Source: Oryzias latipes (taxonomy: Eukaryota > Chordata > Actinopteri > Beloniformes > Adrianichthyidae). Taken from it: a stretch of 64,000 nucleotides of DNA. Shown one piece after another: positions 55,701 through 64,000 of this stretch. The position numbers were made by a program, and so were the translations under genes. Every line of letters begins with the position of its first letter. The stretch's first letter is position 1. The stretch covers positions 9,949,261 to 10,013,260 of the forward strand of contig NC_019866.2 of NCBI RefSeq assembly GCF_002234675.1, read 5' to 3'. Under the pieces are notes generated by a model, which did not search any database, was not told the origin of the DNA, and worked only from the letters and a program-made list of their open reading frames with translations.

Positions 55701-58255
55701 ATGTTGTGTTTTCTGGTGCACACGGTGCAAGCTTTCGGCTCACCTCAACAGGTAAAGGAGAAGATGGGTGTGGTTCGCCGCTACTTGCCCCTGGGAGAGC
55801 GCTTGTTTTTCACTGAAACTCCACTCCCTGACTTTTTTTAAACGGCTAAATCAAGTGTGATTTTTCTGCTGTTATCAGACCATTTATCACTGATACGGCA
55901 CCAGGAGAAACTCCCTCTGAAATGCAGTCTGCTTTATAGGAATCCTATTATATAATGGCTTTTCTCTGAATTGATATACTATTGTGGCATTCACTACACA
56001 CACAGGAGTGATACTTTGATGATTTGGAACCCTCGGTTGTGCCACAATCTTATATAGAAGATCTGAACAGGTGGTCTCTTAGCAACAACGTGACATTATT
56101 CATATGTGTTTCTGTCATATTACTGTGCTAAAAGACTTGCAGATGGTGATGGGTTCAGAAAAGCTAAAGGGAGGAAAAACGATGGCAAGGAGCAATCATG
56201 TGATCGTTTGCAAATATGCATGTTTTTATTTCAGAGTAAACAGTCTTTGTTTGTGGGATATTTACCGTTGATCCTGCTGTCTCCTTGCACGAACTTGTTT
56301 GTAGAAGCTTTATTAACTTTCTTTTGTTCTTGGAGTATCACATCAGACGTCACTTGTCTGTCAATAGGCAATTTGAAGGAGTGTTAAGTGACTTGAGCTG
56401 CTGAACATCTGCCTCCAGAAAATAACGTTTCAACAAGTTTGTGCCTGCTGGCACCTGGGGCCTTGAAATGATCGCATTATGCTTTGCAGGAGATATCGTA
56501 ATATTCATTGCTTGTGGAAGAACGGATTTGTTCTGTGTGATGCAGAGAGGAGGACTATTGCTCCACACACCCACCTTCTCTGAACGTCTGGGGGCGGATG
56601 GTTTAGAGACATTCTCTCTTTCCTTTCATTCGGCATCGCTTTTTATTTTTTATTTTCCTTTTTTCCAAGGGCATAGACTGGCAATGCTGAGTGCTAAATT
56701 CAAGGGAACTGTGTGCTGACTGCAATGAAGTGTCATTTTTAAAGCTGCTTCGGTGTGAAATGACTCAAAAACAAGCGTGAGCCTTTTTTTCATCAAAAAT
56801 GAACTTTTAACCCCTTTTTATCAGGGTGGAAGAGAGAAGAAAGTGTGTTTGTGTGTGTGTGTCTGTTAGTGTGTATGGGGGGGGGGGGGGGTTTCATACG
56901 CATAGACAATCCATGTCCTTGTTCAAGTGCCTAATTACTGTGGAGGGTGACACTGTAATTATACCCCGCCTGGGAAAGACACTGAGACTGTAAATTGTCG
57001 TAAGTGCTGTGGCAGCGGACAATGGCCTTACATTTGAGGGTCATGGACAACATTGAGCACGCCTGAGGCTTCTCTTGCTGTATCGGTCTGACACGGATGC
57101 AGATACTTTTGAGTGCCATCGGCCACACTCCACCCACCGAGCCAGCTAAGCAAGCAACTGTAGAGCAGCCAGGCTATTTTTCAAAAAAAAAGAAAAAGAC
57201 CCACTTCTACTCGAAACTCCAATGCATTCCAATCCAATTTTTGCCAAAGCCTAATTTATTTGCATCTGCTGTGTTGCAGACGCTTGCTGGTACGCTGATG
57301 AAAGAACAGACAAGGGAACAGAGGCGCTGTGATTTCACTAAGAAGGACTTAGCTGGAAAGATTGGCCCTTGAATGCCTAATCAGCAGATCCAAATCCTCT
57401 TTGAGTTTATGTTGGTTAGGCATTGGGAACAAAAATCTTCCCCAGTTTAAAGAAACAAAACAAAAGCATGGAACCTCACATGAGCATTACTGCAATCCTC
57501 AAAACTAAAATGTAAAAATGTGCTTTAAGTTGCTGAAACTTGCATGGAAAGAAACTAAACTAAAGCCACCAAAGACGTCTGTGTCCTGGTTGCTATGGTT
57601 ACGAGTGTGTACCGGTATTAGGTTTAGGAGCTCGGGCGATGCTGTATGCTGCATGCCCACTGATGACAGCAGAGCAATTGTACTATAAGTTGTGGCTCTC
57701 TTGGGGGCAAATAATTTGTTGTCCAGAGGCAACAGCAGGTGGAAGAGGTGGCCCGAGAGATGGCTGCTTCAGAGGAAATGAGGAATTAGTGCTGCAGCTT
57801 CAGAACCCTTTGAGGCAATAATGAGGTCAAACAACGATTTGAAGCTTTCTCTGTCAGTGTGCATCTTCTTGTTTCAAGCAGTTACTCTAATTTGAATCAG
57901 TCTGCTATTAGAAGAAGCTGTCAGGTTTTTCTTATTACACAGAAATTTGATGCCAGAGTTCAGTCAAGGGGTTTTAAATGCATTCCATCACTTTAAAAAA
58001 CAGAAGGGGCTTGCATGACATTGCAAAAACAAGTAAAAAACTGCTGGCTACTTAAAGAAAAAAAAAACATACTGTGGAAATAAGTGGTGCACTTGCTCTC
58101 CTGTCTAAAGCAAGAACGATGTGCATTATTGCTAACTGGACAGTTTTAACTTGGCAACTAAAGAAAGAAATGTGACGGGGCTTCAGGAAGGTGTTTTTTT
58201 CTCTCTGCTCATTCAGAAAGTTGATGAAAAGAAATGTTTTTTTTTTTGTAGATAT
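52714..58255 (+). other. baiap2 intron 1, proximal part; no gene recognised
   Basis: No coding exon or RNA gene was recognised. The stretch at 55030-57400 is less AT-rich than its surroundings. A 15-G run lies at 56877-56891 after a GT-rich stretch, and a 17-A run is near 54338-54354. Open frames here are short, with no recognised domain. Confidence 0.5.
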
Positions 58256-58261
58256 AGGAAT

Positions 58262-59025
58262 TCTACCGGTTCTGTTCATAGTTTTTATGGACAGAATTTC
58301 TAGGCGCAGCCAGGGGCCGGAGGGGATCTGGTTTGGGGACCACAGGATTTCCTCTATGCTTTTTGCAGATGATGTTGTCCTGTTGGCTTCATCAAGCCAG
58401 GACCTCCAGCGTGCATTGGGGCGGTTTGCGGCAGAGTGTGAAGCGGCTGGGATGAGGGTCAGCACAGCTAAATCTAAGGCCATGGTTCTTGACTGAAGAA
58501 AGGTAGTTTGCCATCTCTCGGTGGGTGGAGTGTCCCTGCCCCAGGTGGAGGAGTTTAAATATCTGGGGTTCTTGTTCACGAGTGAGGGAAGACCGGAGCG
58601 TAAGATTGACAAGCAGATCGGAGCGGCGTCCGTAGTTATGCGGTCGCTGTATCGGTCCGTTGTGGTGAAGGGAGAGCTGAGCCGAAAAGCAAAGCTCTCA
58701 ATTTACCAGTCGATCTTTGTTCCAATACTCACTTATGGTCATGAGCTATGGGTCATGACCGAAAGAACGAGATCCCGAATACAAGTGGCTGAAATGAGCT
58801 CCCTTAGAGATAGGGTGAGAAGCTCGGTCACCCGCGGAGAGCTCCGAGTAGAACCGCTTCTCCTCCACATCGAAAGGAGCCAGTTGAGGTGGCTCGGGCA
58901 TCTAGTCCGGATGCCTCCTGGACGCCTCCCTGGGGAGGTGTTCCGGGAATGTCCCACTGGGCGGAGGCCCCGGGGAAGACCCAGGACACGCTGGAGAGAC
59001 TACGTCTCTCGGCTGGCCTGGGAAA
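58262..59025 (+). pseudogene. truncated non-LTR retrotransposon reverse transcriptase
   Basis: One + frame from about 58262 reads LPVLFIVFMDRISRRSQGPE, the catalytic FADDVVLLASS (FADD at 58362-58373), LGRFAAECEAAGMRVSTAKS and AMVLD. It then hits a TGA at 58494-58496 and resumes in the same frame with VEEFKYLGFLFTSEGR, YQSIFVPILTYGHELWVMTE, LRWLGHLVRMPPGRLPGEVF and RRPRGRPRTRWRDYVSRLAW. This is the fingers/palm-to-C-terminal part of a fish LINE. The endonuclease and N-terminal RT are missing (5' truncation). A segment is also missing at about 58798, where AEMS joins SLRDRVRSS directly; intact relatives have a short FLRRVAG-type stretch there. The 3' end is cut by a MITE. The clade (Rex/RTE-like) is not settled. 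It lies in baiap2 intron 1. Confidence 0.9.
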
Positions 59026-59780
59026 AAAATTATTCACATCAAAAGTCATTCATAAACACAGGTATGCTCTCCGTCCTGCCGCAAAAGCCACTTTCAGCGA
59101 AACTTCCGTGTCTCCATGACGCACATTCGATCAAGAAAGTGAAAATAAAAACATGAATGATCAATTTATTATTGTCTCAATGAAAATAAGAAAAAATATC
59201 ATAAAATTTAGGATGCCCAAGCTTGCTGCTTTGCCATACCATAGTGATTCCCGGACATAGCTCCGCCGCGGACCGCTTGCTTGTTATGCCGGCATTCGGG
59301 CACCTGACTGGCCGTATACCGGCCACCCAGCTGCGGTATGGGATATTGTAGTTTAGGGTCGAATAGGAATAATAATAATATTCAGAACTATTCTTTTCTT
59401 AACATACTCTTTAGCAGTCACTTTACATCCGAAGGCTAGTCGGCTACATGCTACGTAGCATATCATAGCATCTTAGCACGTAGCATGTCCTATTGTCTCT
59501 GAGAACATCACAGTTACAGGGCCACAGTGATTGGTCGAGATGCATTATGGGATATGTGTGATGCATGATGGGATACGTGACATTTAGCCTTCGGATGTTA
59601 AGGGACTGCTAACGAGTATGTTAATAAAAGAAAAGTCCTGAATATTATTTTTATTTTATTTTTCCCCTCTTGAACGAATGTGTGTCACAGAGACACGGAA
59701 GTAGCGGCAGAAATCGGCTTTTGCGGCAGGGGCGGAGAACATATCCATGTTTATGAATGACTTATGAAGTGAATAATTAT
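59026..59780. mobile_element. outer MITE with ~100-base inverted arms, inserted at the LINE 3' end
   Basis: The left arm (59026 to about 59150: AAGTCATTCATAAACA, CCTGCCGCAAAAGCC, ACTTCCGTGTCTC) is mirrored by the right arm (about 59655-59780: GAGACACGGAAGTAG, GGCTTTTGCGGCAGG, TGTTTATGAATGACTTATGA). There is no coding capacity. It starts exactly where the LINE frame breaks off. No target duplication was identified. Confidence 0.75.
59370..59653. mobile_element. inner inverted-repeat MITE nested in the outer one
   Basis: Arms 59370-59438 and 59585-59653 are inverted copies: CATCCGAAGGCTA on the left, TAGCCTTCGGATG on the right, then TTAACATACT..TTAGCAGTC and AATATTCAG..CTTTTCTTT. Within the loop a further palindrome ACATGCTACGT / ACGTAGCATGT lies at 59446-59456 and 59478-59488. 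It is compact, non-coding and foldable. Confidence 0.75.
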
Positions 59781-59920
59781 TTCGGTCGCACAAATTAATT
59801 TTTTCAAGGGAACGAAATAGTATTTCTTGGGAACAAGATATTGATTTGTGGGAACGAGATATTAATTTGTGGGAATATAAAGGTATAAAGGTATATAAAG
59901 GTATAAACGAGATTTTATTT
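59781..59920 (+). repeat. short tandem-like GGGAACGAGATATTAATTTG units
   Basis: Four or so imperfect units of GGGAACGAGATATTAATTTGT followed by AAAGGTATA repeats, directly after the outer MITE. It may be the remainder of the element into which the MITE inserted; class not known. Confidence 0.55.
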
Positions 59921-62900
59921 TTTCCATGTCAGGACACGAGCTCTGTAGAATTCTCAGAAAACCTGATTGTGTTTTTGCTTGAGCATTAGTAAGCCTTCAG
60001 GTATGCAAAAGTGCAAACAGTTTCTGAACTGCCTCTCAGGGTGGACCAGCACATCAGTGAAAGAAGAATGTGCTTGTTTGCCTATCGATGTGGTCGGGAG
60101 CACTCTAAGTTTGCTCAACTGGTCTGTCAGTTGTTGCAGTGAGAATGGAAAAAAATGGTCTCCACATGTAAGTGAAGCGTGTTAGCACACAAGAAATAAA
60201 ATCGAGAACCTTAAAATAGACTACCTAAATAACAAATTTATGACCATCTGTTTGGTTGATGTGTAAACTAAAAAAAACTGCCTATATTTGAATGTGATAG
60301 TGAAAAAAATTGCATTTTGGCAAAACCTGATGTGTTTTGGAAGTAAACCTTTTTGGATGATGCTGCTGTTTTTTTTCTTTTTTTCTTTTTTAATATAGCA
60401 ACCAGTGTCTGTCATTTTCTGTCTGCAAGAGGAAACTATTTGTAATCAGGTGAAACAAGCTTTTATTCCAACGAACCTAAGAGGAGGAAGTTCCTTGCTA
60501 TATTCTACATAGATCAATCATGTTTTGTTTTTAGAATGATAGTCCTAAAACTTCCCATCTGATGTGGATCTTTTCCATTGTACTATATTTCCTAAAAACA
60601 GAAGCTCAACTCTGTGATTTATTACAAGAAGGCAGTTGCTAACATGCTTCCTGCTGGAGTGATGCTCCATATAAAAGCATTGCAACACAGATGCAGAGTA
60701 GACATTTTTTAATTTACTGATCATTATAACAAGCAGGCGTTAAACTAGATGTGGCTGAAACACTACTTTGAAACAAAGCGTCCCACAGTCGTCTCTGTGT
60801 GGGTTTTAGGTCAGTTAACAGTGTGGGCTTGACTTCTTTGACTGCAAATGTTTGGCTCCCTTTGGTTTATCTAGTTTGTTAAAGTTTAAACATGACTGAT
60901 AGAAAAAAAAAAGAACAGTTTTTTTTTTTAGGGTCTGTTTTTTTCCGTACTTTTTATATGTTGAATTTAGGTGCTGCAAGTTCAAACATGTGACCATGAC
61001 TTTTTACCTTTACCACACACTCCGATTTGTGTAGGTATTCAGTGTGCTTCAATGCAGCACAGCTCCAAATATCAGTAGTATCATATGTCATGCAGCTCTG
61101 TGTTTATATTTGAGAAATAAATTCCTTTCATTCTTGAGATTTTTGACTGCCCAACAGCAATCTGGTTAAAATGCTTGCGTCATGATAAGGCATTGTTGAG
61201 TGGAATGCCTTTTCTCTTCTCTCCTCGCCAGTTTATAGCTGTCCCTGCAGAGATCAGGTGCAATCCAGGCAGGTTTGCAGAGTTTCATGCAAACCAGTCA
61301 AGCAGAGAATTTAAAACTCTATTATTACATGCGTTTCATAAAGCTGCCCTTCAGTTGCATTGATTTCAGTGAATTTTTTGACATCTTTACTAATATTTCA
61401 GTTGTTACAAGACAAAAAAGAAGCATGTTTGCTTGTACTGGTACTTCCTTTTGCGTCTTTGTTCTTAGATTACATACTTGGTTTTTAACTTCTGGCACAG
61501 GCAGGGCTTTGTTTATTGCTGTGAGCTCAGTCACTAAGGAGACGCAACATTACATTCTAGAAAATGTCGGTGAAATGCCAACATCCTGACATGTCTGGTC
61601 TTGATCCAGATCCATAGAATGGGGTCATCTGGAAGGGTAAGGCATTAGCTTAATTCTTTTCCCTTTACAGCAAAAAGACGGTTTAGGTTTCAGTGATCCT
61701 CTGGCGGATTGAGACACTCAAAACTTGCTTTACAAATGCACAACAAAAACCGACCACATTCCTTTCTGATTAAATCATTTACTTTGGTTTGCTCCACACG
61801 ATCTGTCCTCACTAATACGGTTATTGGGAGCGTCTTGTGGATCTGATCTTGTGTTTTCAGGTCTGTGGTGTTGTGTAGAAGAGGGGATGAGGGGGAACAG
61901 AAGAATAAAGTGGATGAGAAACTGCATGCGATTCTTCTGGTTTCTAATCATCTGGCGTTACTTTGAAATTGCCCTCTTTGCAGATCATCATTATGTCGGT
62001 GAGCAGAGGTGGAAATGAGGGTAGCAGGGGAGTTCAGATGGGTGGATGTCCCACAGTTTGAAGGCTTTGGTCTAATCTATCTGGGGTGCACAAAAAAGAT
62101 TTTGTCTGCAACTTCCACAACGAGGGGAATTGAAGTTGAGCGTAATAATATGTTGCTCCCTTTGATGGCATTTTTTCTTTTTAGTGTAGATGTTTGGTTT
62201 ATGCATATTTCACCTAAGCTAAAATTTCCGGCATGATCTAGAGTTTGTGGTTTGACATGCACCCTTTAATTAACAGTCTCCATTTTAGGCTTCACAATGA
62301 ATTGAGTCAGTCCTTGAGTTTCAACTTTTCATTTTCACAAGTGATTACTTTTCAGCTTTAACTCTCATTTTTTCTTTGCAGAATTCTTAAACTGAAAAAT
62401 ACTGAAATAAGTGGATTAAAGTAGAGTGGACGAACTGCAGATTATTTCATAACTTCCATTTCTCTCTCCTCGCCATGTCGAACAACCTAAGATTCTCCTG
62501 GCCCCTTTTCCCAATTAGCTTCCAGAATTAGAGTGAAAATGTAGTACAAGAGAAATGGGATGACATTTTTAGCAACAATGACAAGGGATGAAGACAGAGG
62601 CTGGATGCTCTGCTGCACAGTGTTGGATGCACTGTAAAAATTCCGCCATATGCATCTATGTGTTTTAACATTTGCCTGATGGTCGCCTTTCATCAGTGTA
62701 TTTACTCAGCAGGGGGTCAGAGTTTGTGTTTGTTGTGCGGCTGGCCAGCAACCTTTGGCCTCTTTGGTGAGAATGTGTGCTCTAATGATGCCGCCTCTTT
62801 TTAACATGAACTCTTCTATTATCAAAGTTAGTGTACGAGTGCACAAATTTGCATGAATTCGCATCAGCTTGTGATCCATGCACTTAGGTGGACTTTTACC

Positions 62901-63074
62901 AAATAATGAGACACTTTTTTGGACAGAGATAGACCATTAATGAACATCCCCCCCGTGTCTCAGCTCTCGGGAAAGCTTTCACACAAACGCTTTGAATAAT
63001 TCTGTTGCTTTTTCCTTAACTCTCTCCTTTTAGCACAAGACATTCAGACAGCTGTGTGTTGAACAACCGAAGCT
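59921..63074 (+). other. baiap2 intron 1, distal part; no gene recognised
   Basis: AT-rich intron sequence without recognisable exons. The short open frames (at most about 100 codons) show no known motif. The rest of the window from 63396 to 64000 is the same kind of DNA. Confidence 0.5.
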
Positions 63075-63395
63075 CTTTAAAGACCCGCTCCTATGAAAAT
63101 TGTATTTTTGATGTTTTGAACATGTTCTTGTGGCATCTTTTTTTCTCATGATGGACAGCGTGTATAAAGAAAATTCAGCTTAAAATTGCATTTCTGAGTA
63201 TTTCTCTATTCAAATCATTGTGAATCAGGAGCAGACAAAAAATGCAGTTTGAAAAAGAACGTATTTGTGTTGTAAAAAATATGCTGGGGTCCCTGCTCTG
63301 CTCCATTCCGATGCCTCCACTTGTAGATGACTAGATCCACGTACGTCTTCGTTTTCCTCGTCGGAGCTGGCTTCTGGCTCAAAGAAGTTGAAGTG
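63075..63395 (+). mobile_element. MITE family copy 6, 5' part
   Basis: Starts CTTTAAAGACCCGCTCCTAT, with ATGTTCTTGTGGCATC, AATCATTGTGAATCAGGAGC, GCTCTGCTCCATTCCGATGC, CCACGTACGTCTTCGTTTTC and ends at CTGGCTCAAAG. The 3' half is missing. It lies in baiap2 intron 1. Confidence 0.75.
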
Positions 63396-64000
63396 AAAAA
63401 GTTCATTTAAGACGATGAATTATTGTGCTGTTTTATGTGTCTGTATAGGAGTATATATTCTTTCTTGAAAGTTTGTTACTCTACTTTATAAGCTTTTAGC
63501 TTCTGAGTAATGCTGAGCCACTGCAGTGTGGACTTGCTGCGAGTCCTTCTTACATGGCATCTTGACCCAGTTAGCATAGTGAGGGGAAAACCCAGCAAGC
63601 AACTTAAGACTTTAGCCAGGTGAGGCAAATGCCAAACTACAAAAGTGCAAAAGTTTTAATGAACCAATAAACACATTTTTGCATCAAAAACGTTGCAGCC
63701 ACATTAAAACGGGACTCATTAAAATTAATTTGCAAACTAGGAAAGAAGAAAATTCCCAGCTCCAGACAAACTTAATACATTTTTGTATTTTTGCTACACT
63801 GAGACCTTGAGTTTTTTTCCAGTGATTTATTTTTAATTAAGGGAACAATTTGCAGCATTTTTTTGACCTTTTTATATTTGTGTTGATAATTAAAGAACAT
63901 CCAAATCACTGTGAACGACAATTAAACTGTTTATTTGTCCAACGTTTGCGACGATGACGAAAATGTACAGCCATTGTGACAGACCCTCTAAAAATGTGCA

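Noticed and set aside
58052..58612. 186-codon minus-strand open frame
   Set aside because: Antisense of the LINE reverse-transcriptase region.

Overview
This window is nuclear DNA from a vertebrate, almost certainly a teleost fish and plausibly a percomorph. It is AT-rich and intron-rich, with GT-AG splice sites. The repeats (V-SINE-like SINE, DNA-transposon MITEs, GIY-YIG retroelement debris, a non-LTR reverse-transcriptase fragment with an FADD box) are typical of fish. Three protein genes are readable, all on the + strand in tandem: ttyh2 (17652-45810, complete, 14 coding exons, 535 aa), chmp6 (49081-51257, complete, 8 exons, 208 aa) and the first coding exon of baiap2 (52666-52713), whose first intron fills the rest of the window. 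CHMP6 and BAIAP2 are also close neighbours on human 17q25.3, and TTYH2 lies on 17q25.1, so the order fits old synteny.

Region by region: 1-17.3 kb is intergenic. It holds a Tigger/pogo-type MITE with TA target duplication (195-918) and a 3.6 kb element with roughly 0.6 kb terminal inverted repeats and a 6-bp target duplication (12393-15988), whose superfamily I cannot name. Otherwise it is anonymous AT-rich DNA. From 17.3 to 48.6 kb lies ttyh2. Its introns carry copies of a MITE family ending in TTAAAGWCCCACTC, a Penelope-like GIY-YIG fragment, a tRNA-derived SINE and a solo LTR with a perfect 5-bp duplication. A second, V-type SINE sits in the presumed 3' UTR. From 48.6 to 51.5 kb is the compact chmp6 gene. 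From 52.4 to 64 kb are the baiap2 promoter, exon 1 and intron 1. The intron holds a truncated LINE reverse transcriptase and, at its broken 3' end, a nested pair of inverted-repeat MITEs.

The three proteins are not an operon or one pathway. TTYH2 is a multi-pass membrane protein of the tweety family with a PPxY motif for Nedd4-type ligases. CHMP6 is the myristoylated ESCRT-III subunit that links ESCRT-II to ESCRT-III. BAIAP2 (IRSp53) is an I-BAR adaptor of the actin cytoskeleton. All three act at membranes, but their adjacency is chromosomal history.

The most unusual item is the 12393-15988 element: long, well-matched inverted repeats with internal sub-terminal repeats, and coding-like segments between the arms that I could not assign. 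No tRNA or rRNA gene, CRISPR array or prokaryotic-type system was seen.
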